Below, piece after piece: positions 26,266 to 33,884 of a DNA stretch of 39,781 nt; the stretch's first letter is position 1, and every line of letters begins with the position of its first letter. The DNA is taken from assembly GCF_003284725.1 (NCBI RefSeq), contig NZ_PGTO01000026.1:1-39781 (forward strand), in the 5' to 3' direction. The notes below the pieces were generated by a model. It was not told the DNA's origin. It ran no database searches and saw only the letters and a program-made list of their open reading frames with translations. Source of the stretch: Paramagnetospirillum kuznetsovii. Lineage in GTDB: Bacteria > Pseudomonadota > Alphaproteobacteria > Rhodospirillales > Magnetospirillaceae. The translations under genes and the position numbers were made by a program.

Positions 26266-27159
26266 ATGGATAATATATGGATTGTTAAGAAGAATGATCC
26301 GGTCAATGGCCTTCAGCCCATGCTCAAGGGAAACCAGCCAACGTGTGGCGGCAATTTGATGGTTTCATGCGACGAGCGCATGGATCTGCTCAGGCAGAAT
26401 GGGAACGTTGACCAATTCATACGTCGTATGTATGGGGCTGATGAGATCGCTGGCGATACCGTTCGCTATTGTTTGTGGATTGAGGATTCCGATGTAGATG
26501 TGGCGCAAGCCATACCTCCTCTTTTCTCCCGTTTGATGCTCGTGAGACAAAGTAGGGAGCGCAGCTCAAAAGCTGCAACACGATCTTACGCAAGTCATCC
26601 GCATAGATTTACAGAAATACGACGTATTGATGGTAAATTTATAGCTATTCCATGCGTTTCATCGGAAGATAGAAAATTTATAACGCCTGTTTTGCTTGAT
26701 GATAAATCCATTATATCAAACAGATGCTTTGGCGCATACCAAGCTCCACTGCACTATATATCTATTATATCATCAACAATGCATAGAATTTGGGCTGAGA
26801 CATCAAGCGGAAAGCTCGAAACTAGGTTGAACTACTCAAATACCTTGTCGTGGAACACATTCCCAGTTCCTACGCTGACCGAGAAGAACAAGGCCGATCT
26901 GACCCGCTGCGCCGAGGACATTCTGCTGGCGCGAGAAGAGCATTTTCCGGCCACCATTGCCGACCTCTACGATCCGGAAGCCATGCCCGACAACTTGCGG
27001 GCCGCCCATGACCGCAATGACGAGGTGCTGGAGCGCATCTATATCGGTCGCCGCTTCAAAAACGATACGGAACGGCTTGAAAAGCTGTTCGAGATGTATA
27101 GCCAGATGGTCGCCGCCGATGGCCCCGCCAAGAAGGCCAAAGGGAAGGGCCGGTCATGA
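26266..27159 (+). pseudogene. MmeI-like DNA methyltransferase, C-terminal fragment
   Basis: The frame encodes 297 residues matching only the C-terminal half of large class I DNA adenine methyltransferases of the MmeI group. NGLQPMLKGNQPTCGGNLMVS and FIRRMYGADEIAGDTVRYCLW are the start of the target-recognition part; NTLSWNTFPVPTLTEKNKADL and YDPEAMPDNLRAAHDRNDEVLE are typical of the end. The SAM-binding motif and the catalytic NPPY are not present in the window, so it cannot methylate by itself. The recognition part (about 26,500-26,870) is clearly AT-richer than the rest. The last codons overlap the next start (ATGA). It heads a four-gene coupled set. Confidence 0.78.
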
Positions 27160-28013
27160 GCGGATTTAATCGCATGACGGTCGTTGCAGCAGCCGAAGTG
27201 GTTGCTGAATTCAATTCGCACAGCGATATGGGATTATTAGAGGTCCAATGGGGGGTGAGCGGCAGGTGCGATCCCTCCAGCAAGTCGGCGCGAACTGCAG
27301 ATTTGTCACGCGTTGCCATCGACGAAAATCCAGAAGTAATGATGGAAAATGGCCGCATGTCACTAAGTCGAGCCATCATTGAAACAGCCATTCAGGCTCC
27401 CCCAAAAACTTATCGGCATAATGTGTGGACGAAGCTCAAAGCAGGCCTTCGATTCGATGGATACGAAGTTCATGGAATGAAAGATGGCAGTTCCAATGGA
27501 TGGGCCGCGCCTGACGCGAGCGCAGCAACAAAACCTCATCTTGTAAGAATGTTGCCGGATGGTATTCCGGGTTTGGATTTCCGCGAGGCGGAAAGCGAAG
27601 TGCTGTCCCTGCTGGATCGACATGCAATCCATATCGCGAAAGGGCATTTGCGGCAGGCTCTGTCCGCATTTGAAAGAGGCGAATGGTCATCTGCGAATGG
27701 GGAGCTACGGAACTTTTTTGAAAGCTATTTGAATGAAATTTCAGAGCTTTTAGGATGCATGGCCTCCGGCGATAGCAAGGCCAAGCGTGATTTTCTGGGA
27801 AATCTACAGCCCCCATTTCTGCTGACAGAATACAACGAATGGAACGCAAACAATCAGAAGCCCCAATACGTCCAAGGGCTGATGAGTCGAATGCACCCAC
27901 ATGGCGGGCATCCGGGGCTATCCGAGGAAGAAGATGCGACCTTCCGCCTTCAGATAACGCTGATAACCGCCCGGCTTTTCTTGCGTAGATTCGACATTAG
28001 GAAGAATAGCTAA
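27156..28013 (+). CDS. Unknown protein of the defence-like operon, 285 aa
   Basis: A 285-residue soluble protein. The middle carries KLKAGLRFDGYEVHGM and HLVRMLPDGIPGLDFREAESEVLSLL. The C-terminal 120 residues are helical with HLRQALSAFERGEWSSANGELRNFFESYLNEI and end RMHPHGGHPGLSEEEDATFRLQITLITARLFLRRF. This helical tail resembles HEPN/abortive-infection-type domains in shape (R-x-x-F-E-S, later H-x-x-G-x-H), but I cannot confirm the fold. It overlaps the methyltransferase fragment by 4 bases and lies 1 base before the helicase, so it must be made with them. Confidence 0.65.
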   Translation: MSGFNRMTVVAAAEVVAEFNSHSDMGLLEVQWGVSGRCDPSSKSARTADLSRVAIDENPEVMMENGRMSLSRAIIETAIQAPPKTYRHNVWTKLKAGLRFDGYEVHGMKDGSSNGWAAPDASAATKPHLVRMLPDGIPGLDFREAESEVLSLLDRHAIHIAKGHLRQALSAFERGEWSSANGELRNFFESYLNEISELLGCMASGDSKAKRDFLGNLQPPFLLTEYNEWNANNQKPQYVQGLMSRMHPHGGHPGLSEEEDATFRLQITLITARLFLRRFDIRKNS

Positions 28014-28014
28014 G

Positions 28015-30060
28015 ATGAGTGCTCACATCCCCTCGGTTTCCGTCACCTATGCCCAGACCGGCAAGTCGGCCAAGGCCAACGAGTTGGGCATGCGTCCCAT
28101 GCAGGAACGGGTCTATGAGAAGCGGGGCGAGCAATACCTGCTGATCAAATCGCCGCCCGCATCGGGCAAAAGCCGGGCGTTGATGTTCGTCGCCTTGGAC
28201 AAATTGCAAAAGCAGGGGCTTTCGCAGGCCATCATCGTTGTGCCGGAACGGTCCATCGGGTCCAGCTTCAATGACGAGCCGCTTTCCAAATTCGGCTTTT
28301 GGGCCGATTGGGTGGTCACGCCTAAATGGAATTTGTGCAACGCGCCGGGCGATGACGGGGGCAAGGTCAATTCGGTTAAGACGTTCCTGGACAGCGGCGA
28401 CAAGGTGCTGGTTTGCACCCATGCTTCCTTCCGCTTCGCCGTTGACCGCTTCGGGGTCGAGGTGTTCGACAACCGGTTGATCGCCGTGGACGAATTCCAC
28501 CATGTCAGCGCCAGCCAGGACAATAAGCTGGGTGCACATCTGGGCCAGTTCATCGCCCGCGACAAGGTGCATCTGGTGGCCATGACCGGATCGTATTTCC
28601 GGGGCGATGCCGTGCCGGTGCTGGCCCCGCTGGACGAAGCCAAGTTCGAGACGGTGACCTATACCTATTACGAGCAGTTGAACGGCTATGAGTACCTGAA
28701 GGCCCTGGACATCGGCTATTTCTTCTACACCGATGCGTATACCGACCACATCATGCGGGTGCTGGACCCGATGGAAAAGACCATCGTCCACATCCCCAAC
28801 GTCAATTCACGGGAAAGCCTGAAGGACAAAATCCGCGAGGTGGAACATATCCTGAGCGGCCTGGGGGATTGGCAGGGAGCCGACCCAAAGACCGGCTTCC
28901 AATTGATCACCACGCCGGATGGCCGGACGCTGAAGGTGGCCGATCTGGTTGATGATGACGCCGCACGGCGTGAGCGTGTGATTACCGCCTTGAAAGACCC
29001 CGCGCACAAGAATAACCGCGATCATGTGGACATCATCATCGCGCTGGGAATGGCGAAGGAAGGCTTTGACTGGATTTGGTGTGAACATGCCCTGACCGTG
29101 GGCTACCGCTCCAGCTTGACCGAGATTGTCCAGATTATCGGTCGCGCCACCCGTGACGCAAAGGGCAAGACCCGTGCGCGTTTCACCAACCTAATCGCGC
29201 AACCCGATGCATCGGATGAAGCTGTAAACGAAGCCATCAATGACACCCTGAAGGCCATCGCTGCCAGCCTGTTGATGGAACAAGTTCTTGCGCCCCGGTT
29301 CAATTTTGTTCCCAAAACCACCCAAAGCGGCCCGCAGGATGGCTTTGATTACGGCGAGGCCGGTTATGACCCCAATCGCTGCAATGTGGGATTTAACGAG
29401 GAAACCGCGCAGTTCCAGATCGAGATCAAGGGATTGGTGGAGCCGAAAAGCAAGGAAGCCACCCGCATCTGCAAGGAGGACCTGAACGAGGTGATCACTG
29501 CCTTTGTTCAGGATAAGACCGCGCTAGAACGCGGCCTGTTTGACCCGGAATTGGTCCCGGAGGAACTGACCAATGTTCGCATGGGCAAGATCATCAAGGA
29601 TCGCTATCCCGAACTGGATGCGGAAGATCAGGAAGCTGTGCGCCAACATGCCGTCGCGGCGCTCAATCTGACCCAACAGGCCAAGGCCATTGCCTTGAAC
29701 GCCGACGACACCCAAATCAAGGGCAACACTGCCCTGATCGACGGGGTTCGTCAGTACGCCATGGATGTCCGTGAACTGGACATCGACCTGATTGATCGGA
29801 TTAATCCGTTTGGCGAGGCATATGCCATCATGGCCAAGACCATGAGCGAAGAGAGCCTAAAGCAGGTACAGGCTGTCATCAATGCCAAGCGGGTGAACCT
29901 GACACTGGAAGAGGCCCGTGAACTGGCCCAGCGCGCCCTGAAGTTCAAGCAAGAGCGTGGTCGCCTTCCGTCACTCACTTCGGCCGATGCGTGGGAAAAG
30001 CGGATGGCCGAGGGAGTTGCGTTCCTTCAGCGTAAGGCTGCCGAGGCCAAGAATGGTTGA
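28015..30060 (+). CDS. SF2 helicase (restriction/defence type)
   Basis: A 681-residue superfamily 2 helicase. Motif I is SPPASGKSR (46-54), motif II VDEFHH (158-163, a DEAH variant with Phe), motif III MTGSY (190-194), motif V MAKEGFDW (346-353), and motif VI QIIGRATRD (373-381). The part after residue 400 is helical and unassigned. The style is that of Res-type ATPases in restriction and defence systems, which move on DNA and feed a nuclease partner. The partner is probably the GIY-YIG protein, whose gene overlaps it by 8 bases. The ATG at 28015 follows the previous stop by one base. Confidence 0.85.
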   Translation: MSAHIPSVSVTYAQTGKSAKANELGMRPMQERVYEKRGEQYLLIKSPPASGKSRALMFVALDKLQKQGLSQAIIVVPERSIGSSFNDEPLSKFGFWADWVVTPKWNLCNAPGDDGGKVNSVKTFLDSGDKVLVCTHASFRFAVDRFGVEVFDNRLIAVDEFHHVSASQDNKLGAHLGQFIARDKVHLVAMTGSYFRGDAVPVLAPLDEAKFETVTYTYYEQLNGYEYLKALDIGYFFYTDAYTDHIMRVLDPMEKTIVHIPNVNSRESLKDKIREVEHILSGLGDWQGADPKTGFQLITTPDGRTLKVADLVDDDAARRERVITALKDPAHKNNRDHVDIIIALGMAKEGFDWIWCEHALTVGYRSSLTEIVQIIGRATRDAKGKTRARFTNLIAQPDASDEAVNEAINDTLKAIAASLLMEQVLAPRFNFVPKTTQSGPQDGFDYGEAGYDPNRCNVGFNEETAQFQIEIKGLVEPKSKEATRICKEDLNEVITAFVQDKTALERGLFDPELVPEELTNVRMGKIIKDRYPELDAEDQEAVRQHAVAALNLTQQAKAIALNADDTQIKGNTALIDGVRQYAMDVRELDIDLIDRINPFGEAYAIMAKTMSEESLKQVQAVINAKRVNLTLEEARELAQRALKFKQERGRLPSLTSADAWEKRMAEGVAFLQRKAAEAKNG

Positions 30061-31243
30061 TCAGTCCGATCTTGAGCTTCTTGAAGCCCTTGGTGTTGAG
30101 GTCGAGCCGGAACGCAAAGGATCGCGCACGGCCCGCGAAGAACGCATCATTGCGGGCTTCGAGGAAATCCAGCGTTTCTATGAAAGCCAAGGACGTGCAC
30201 CCCGCCATGGGGAAGACCGCGATATCTTCGAGCGCCTTTATGCCGTGCGTTTGGACCGTCTGCGGGAACTGGAGGAATGCCGCACCTTGCTCCTGCCGAT
30301 GGATCGGCAAGGATTGCTGTTGGAAAGTGGCGCTGCCGATGCAGCGGCAGGCGAAACCATGGACGACGATGCATTGTTGGCGGCGCTTGGAATTGAGGCT
30401 GGTGGCGAGGATGATCTGAGCAATCTGCGTCATGTTCGCTCGGTGGCCGAAAAACGCGCCGCCGAAGAAATCGCCAACCGCACCAAATGCGAGGATTTCG
30501 ACAAGTTCAAGCCGCTGTTTGCCCAGGTCCAAAAGGAACTGGATGCGGGCATTCGACAAGCGCGCCCATTTGAACTGAAAGCGGAAATTCGACCGGGCGC
30601 TTTTTTTATCGTCGGCGGTCAGAAAGCCTATGTCGCGGAAATGGGGGAAATTTACTCCAACGCGCAAGGCCGAACGGATGCGCGAATGCGGGTCATTTTT
30701 GACAATGGAACGGAAAATGACCTGTTGATGCGCTCATTGCAGCGGGCGCTTCATAAGGATGAGGCCGGTCGCCGCATTACCGACCCGTCCGCAGGCCCCT
30801 TGTTCGACAGCGTTCAAACGGATGGCGACACCGAAAGCGGAACAATCTATGTGCTGCGCAGCAAGTCGGACCATCCCGTGGTCGTGTCACATCGGGAAGT
30901 GCTTCACAAGATCGGCGTGACCGGCGGTAGCGTCGAGCAGCGCATCGCCAATGCCAAGCTTGACCCCACATATTTATTGGCCGAGGTCGAGGTGGTTGCC
31001 ACCTACAAGCTCTGCAACATCAATCGGTCCAAGCTGGAACACCTGATCCATCGGTTCTTCGAGCCAGCCCGAATGAAAATCGAAATCATGGATCGCTTTG
31101 GCAACCCCGTGTCGCCCAGGGAATGGTTTCTGGTTCCCCGCTTCGCCATTGATGAAGCGGTTGACCGGATACGGGACGGTACGATTGCCAATTTCACCTA
31201 TGACCCGACCGGAGCCAAGCTGAAGGGCGTTGATGGGCTTTAG
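30053..31243 (+). CDS. GIY-YIG nuclease, T5orf172/Mug113 type
   Basis: A 396-residue protein. The N-terminal half is helical and charged (EALGVEVEPERKGSRTAREERI), perhaps a partner-binding arm. The nuclease domain is C-terminal: GTIYVLRSKSDHP (263-275) as the GIY-like strand, HKIGVTGGSVEQRIANAK (285-302) with Arg297, VEVVATYKLCNINRSKLEHLIHRFF (312-336) with Glu329, and NPVSPREWFLVP (351-362). This order fits the T5orf172 subgroup of GIY-YIG enzymes. Its start overlaps the helicase by 8 bases. It should cut DNA in the helicase complex. Its stop overlaps a small minus-strand frame. Confidence 0.82.
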   Translation: MVDQSDLELLEALGVEVEPERKGSRTAREERIIAGFEEIQRFYESQGRAPRHGEDRDIFERLYAVRLDRLRELEECRTLLLPMDRQGLLLESGAADAAAGETMDDDALLAALGIEAGGEDDLSNLRHVRSVAEKRAAEEIANRTKCEDFDKFKPLFAQVQKELDAGIRQARPFELKAEIRPGAFFIVGGQKAYVAEMGEIYSNAQGRTDARMRVIFDNGTENDLLMRSLQRALHKDEAGRRITDPSAGPLFDSVQTDGDTESGTIYVLRSKSDHPVVVSHREVLHKIGVTGGSVEQRIANAKLDPTYLLAEVEVVATYKLCNINRSKLEHLIHRFFEPARMKIEIMDRFGNPVSPREWFLVPRFAIDEAVDRIRDGTIANFTYDPTGAKLKGVDGL

Positions 31244-31350
31244 GTTTTGGCGAACAATTCCGCCATATCGACATCGGTTGCCTTCGCGCCAATCAGGCGC
31301 ACCTTGGCCGTGATCTGTCGGACGCTGATGGTGGCCGTGCTGGTTTCCAT
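31240..31350 (-). CDS. Possible small protein, 36 aa
   Basis: A 36-codon minus-strand frame, METSTATISVRQITAKVRLIG and on to ELFAKT. Its stop overlaps that of the GIY-YIG gene (TTAG at 31240-31243). The composition is protein-like, but the ribosome site is weak and no family is known. Low confidence. Confidence 0.3.
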   Translation of the reverse strand: METSTATISVRQITAKVRLIGAKATDVDMAELFAKT

Positions 31351-31399
31351 CTCGGCAGCATAGCATGTGGAATTTTCGGCAGTCGGCCAGCGCGGCGAT

Positions 31400-31424
31400 A
31401 ACTTGTCGGGTCTCCCGACAAGTT
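31400..31424. repeat. Hairpin family copy A (perfect 11-bp stem)
   Basis: AACTTGTCGGG (31400-31410), TCT, CCCGACAAGTT (31414-31424). Perfect. It lies in the 270-base gap between the GIY-YIG gene and the next minus-strand gene. It is the longest member of a family of five hairpins sharing the core TGTCGGG-N3-CCCGACA. Confidence 0.75.
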
Positions 31425-31444
31425 GGCCGAGGCCAAAAACACGT

Positions 31445-31499
31445 ATGCCCCCAGGGTGCGAGCCTGGAGGCATTTACGATGTGTCGGGTTAACCGACAA
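31445..31499. repeat. Double-hairpin cassette, left copy
   Basis: A 55-base unit with two hairpins: ATGCCCCCAGG (31445-31455) with CCTGGAGGCAT (31463-31473), then TGTCGG (31482-31487) with CCGACA (31493-31498). A near-identical unit lies at 32048-32102, so the two copies flank the AT-rich gene at 31517-32014 as direct repeats. The second hairpin is copy B of the TGTCGGG family. Confidence 0.75.
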
Positions 31500-31516
31500 T
31501 TACGGCAAGCAGATTG

Positions 31517-32014
31517 CTACGCAACAAGAGCGCTATAGGCTGCTTGCTTCTTGCTTTGCAAGCAGAGCAAGTTATTTTGCATTAGCAGAACAACAGCGTC
31601 ATAATCTGCTTTGCTAACTTTTCCATACCCATAACCAATGCTAATATAGCCATGTGTTTTTGTGCATGGAGTTCTTTGGTATTTTGCATTTGTCACACGA
31701 TCCAAGGCGTTAAAATCTCTTGACGCCAAAGCATACGCAGATAAAAGTTGCTTGAACTGCCTGTATGTGCATGGTGATAACTTAAAATTGTATAGCTTGT
31801 TGCTGTAATTTTTGAGAGAAAGCTTATACATAATTGCATCTGTCCCGCTCGCAAATCCAATAATCACAAATTTATCACCACTAATTCTAAGCGAGTATTC
31901 TTTGAAGTATGATTGCGCCCATGCGTCTGGCATAATGTTGTTATCAATTGAGTTAATAGCAGCGCTTATGCTGTTAAATCTTGTTATGACGTAATAGCGA
32001 TTTTGGTTCGGCAT
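31517..32014 (-). CDS. AT-rich unknown protein, 165 aa
   Basis: A 165-residue protein starting MPNQNRYYVITRFNS, rich in Tyr, Asn and Lys, with no membrane segment or known motif. The ATG at 32014 is set by a strong ribosome site (GGAGGATAAA); a longer TTG start at 32026 would place this site inside the gene. Base composition is far more AT-rich than any neighbour, so it came from a different source. It lies between two direct copies of a double-hairpin unit, like a cargo gene in a cassette. No function can be given. Confidence 0.65.
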   Translation of the reverse strand: MPNQNRYYVITRFNSISAAINSIDNNIMPDAWAQSYFKEYSLRISGDKFVIIGFASGTDAIMYKLSLKNYSNKLYNFKLSPCTYRQFKQLLSAYALASRDFNALDRVTNAKYQRTPCTKTHGYISIGYGYGKVSKADYDAVVLLMQNNLLCLQSKKQAAYSALVA

Positions 32015-32047
32015 TTTATCCTCCAATTGTTTTGGAAATTTCAGCGC

Positions 32048-32102
32048 ATGCCCCCAGGGTGTGAGGCTGGGGGCATTTACGATGTGTCGGGAAACCCGAT
32101 AA
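32048..32102. repeat. Double-hairpin cassette, right copy
   Basis: ATGCCCCCAG (32048-32057) pairs perfectly with CTGGGGGCAT (32067-32076); then TGTCGGG (32085-32091), AAA, CCCGATA (32095-32101), copy C of the hairpin family. It lies just after the stop of the minus-strand AAA gene, so it may act as that gene's terminator. It matches the unit at 31445-31499 at nearly every position up to 32091. Confidence 0.75.
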
Positions 32103-32107
32103 GTTAA

Positions 32108-32764
32108 CTACGCTGCGATTTGCATCTGCTTTTTGCGGACGCCGAGAACGACCTGCTCAAGAGCACGAAGCAGTTGACGGATGCTGCTGCTGTGGCGCTT
32201 GACCAGTTCCACAACGGCTTCGTCGGGCACGGTGACGTTTTCAGCACGAAGGACGCGTTCCGCCAGCGGTAGATAGGTCGTGACGGAGCCGTGGGTGAAA
32301 TCGAAATCGTCACAGCGGTCGAAGAGGCCGTGGTCAAATTTTGAAACGTCGTTGCTGGTCAGGATGACCATAAGACGTTCGGAATTCTTCTCCAGTGCCC
32401 CGCGCAGAACGGTTTTGGCCTCGGTCGACATCGTGTCGGCCTCGTCCAAAATCAGAAACATCCTATCTTTGTCGTTCCAAGCCGTGCCGCACATATAGCC
32501 GTCGGCAAGTTCGCGGATACGCTCGACGCTGGCGTCCTTGGCGGCACTAATGAACTGAACGTCATTGGCGTGAATGCCAGGAACAATCACTTTGGGCAGC
32601 ATCTTCGCGATGGTCGTCTTGCCGCAACCATGCGGCCCATACATGAGAATATGCTCAAACTTATTCCCGTCTTTGTAATGCCCGAACCTTTCGGCCATTT
32701 CGGCACTGGGAAAGACCAGTTCGTCGAAGGTCTTGGGGGCATGTTTTTCAAAAAAAATACTCAT
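32108..32764 (-). CDS. Clamp-loader-like AAA ATPase
   Basis: A 218-residue AAA protein. Walker A is GPHGCGKTT (43-51), Walker B LILDEAD (104-110), sensor 1 TSN (136-138), and FDRCDDF (148-154) sits where clamp loaders carry the arginine region. The N-terminus EKHAPKTFDELVFP and the C-terminal helical part resemble the small subunit of RFC or phage T4 gp44 clamp loaders, but the protein is shorter (about 320 is usual), with only part of the collar domain. The ATG at 32764 has the right distance to AAGGAG; ATG 32770 would be too close. It follows the 263-residue gene on the same strand, with a hairpin between. Confidence 0.78.
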   Translation of the reverse strand: MSIFFEKHAPKTFDELVFPSAEMAERFGHYKDGNKFEHILMYGPHGCGKTTIAKMLPKVIVPGIHANDVQFISAAKDASVERIRELADGYMCGTAWNDKDRMFLILDEADTMSTEAKTVLRGALEKNSERLMVILTSNDVSKFDHGLFDRCDDFDFTHGSVTTYLPLAERVLRAENVTVPDEAVVELVKRHSSSIRQLLRALEQVVLGVRKKQMQIAA

Positions 32765-32792
32765 CGTCATCTCCTTTTCAGGTGAGGAAAGG

Positions 32793-32816
32793 CGGGGAAG
32801 CTGACGCGCTTCCCCG
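32793..32816 (-). terminator. GC hairpin between two minus-strand genes
   Basis: CGGGGAAGC (32793-32801) pairs perfectly with GCTTCCCCG (32808-32816), 6-base loop. No T run follows on the minus strand, so partial termination or mRNA protection between the 263-residue gene and the AAA gene is the likely role. Confidence 0.5.
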
Positions 32817-32826
32817 AGCTTTCAGG

Positions 32827-33618
32827 TTACGCAGCGATAGGCTGCGGGGTGGTGCTGGCATCGGAAGTCGTGCCAGCGGCAATCGCGGCGGCAAGGGCGT
32901 CGGCCTGGGCCCTGTCCGAAGCGGCAGCGATATTGGTGACAGGGTTGGTTGGCGCAGACCGATTGGCGGTGGTCTTGGCCGACTTGTCCTTCTCGCTGGC
33001 GAGACGACGAATTTCGGCCTTCACCTGATCGCTGTCGGGAGTCCCGACAGTTTTGATGACTGACAGAGCGCCGTTACCATCGACATAGCCGAGAACGAGG
33101 ACGTAACCGTTGCGTCCCTGAATGTTGGCATTGGGCGCAACAGAACCGATGGTGCCGACCTGCTGAAGCTTGGCAAGGCCGTTGTTGTAGGCATTGTCCA
33201 GATCAGCCTTCTTCTGCTCGGCAGTCTCTTCAGTGCCGCGAAGAACAGCATAAATGCCGCCTGCGTTGCTCAGCCAAGATTCAAAATCGGCCTTTTTCAC
33301 ATCCTTGGCAGCCGCGATTTTCAAGACCTGGGCGTAATCGCTGGCCCGATGGCGATTGTCATCGCCGAAAATGATCTTGATTACTTTGGCGGCGGTTGAG
33401 GTGACCTTATTGAAGGACACACTCAACGCAACGGCGGCTTCATTGATTTTCTTGCGGCCCTCGTCCGTTTCCTTGTGATCAACGAAGACGGAGTAGCAGC
33501 GAGAAAGAATGGAATAAAGACGCTTATTACTGGTCGCGAGTTCGTTGGCTTCCCAGTTTTCGCGGTCAGCGATGATGGAAGTGAGTGCAGACTGAAGTGT
33601 ATTATTTACGTTTTGCAT
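32827..33618 (-). CDS. Unknown island protein, 263 aa
   Basis: A 263-residue soluble protein starting MQNVNNTLQSALTSIIADREN. The first 150 residues are mostly helical; the middle has IGSVAPNANIQGRNGYVLVLGYVDGNGALSVIKTVG, a beta-rich stretch, and the end is a disordered Ala/Thr-rich tail (AAAIAAGTTSDASTTPQPIAA). The strong ribosome site GAGGAGGCACTC fixes ATG 33618; a longer frame to 33708 lacks this. No family is recognised. Together with the AAA gene it forms a two-gene transcript, so it may be the substrate or partner of the ATPase. Copy D of the TGTCGGG hairpin lies inside it. Confidence 0.7.
   Translation of the reverse strand: MQNVNNTLQSALTSIIADRENWEANELATSNKRLYSILSRCYSVFVDHKETDEGRKKINEAAVALSVSFNKVTSTAAKVIKIIFGDDNRHRASDYAQVLKIAAAKDVKKADFESWLSNAGGIYAVLRGTEETAEQKKADLDNAYNNGLAKLQQVGTIGSVAPNANIQGRNGYVLVLGYVDGNGALSVIKTVGTPDSDQVKAEIRRLASEKDKSAKTTANRSAPTNPVTNIAAASDRAQADALAAAIAAGTTSDASTTPQPIAA
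33032..33050. repeat. Hairpin family copy D, inside a coding region
   Basis: CTGTCGGG (33032-33039), AGT, CCCGACAG (33043-33050). Perfect stem. It lies within the 263-residue gene (coding for about KTVGTPDSDQ), so it is compatible with coding and was either kept for its structure or is a chance match. Confidence 0.55.
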
Positions 33619-33724
33619 GAGTGCCTCCTCTATGCAGGTTGCGGCTGTTTTGCCGTGTCGCAATGTCGCGACAAGAGGAAGCCTGATACTTAGGAAACTT
33701 CGCGTCAAATACTAAATGAATATG

Positions 33725-33828
33725 AAAAGTGCCAAAAATGCACTTTTATTCTGTGGGAAATCAATGGGTTATAAAATCGCCGTGTCCGGTTTTTGCCGGT
33801 CAGGTACTACAGTACCGGGGGCGATTTT
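33725..33828. promoter_or_regulatory. Nested inverted repeats in the divergent control region
   Basis: The gap 33619-33989 separates divergent genes. It holds a hairpin AAAAGTGC (33725-33732) / GCACTTTT (33740-33747); an outer repeat AAAATCGCC (33773-33781) / GGCGATTTT (33820-33828); and within that a CCGG-N6-CCGG repeat and GGTACT-AC-AGTACC (33803-33816), a perfect operator-like dyad. The design suggests a regulator site controlling both directions. No coding frame is seen here. Confidence 0.5.
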
Positions 33829-33884
33829 CGCCGATTTTTCAAAAACTGATTTTTAGCCATGAAATTGCCCTTCCAAGCCCTCCC

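Noticed and set aside
26258-26290. Insertion-sequence end at the kinase/methyltransferase junction
   Set aside because: The bases there show no terminal inverted repeat or target duplication, and no transposase is nearby.
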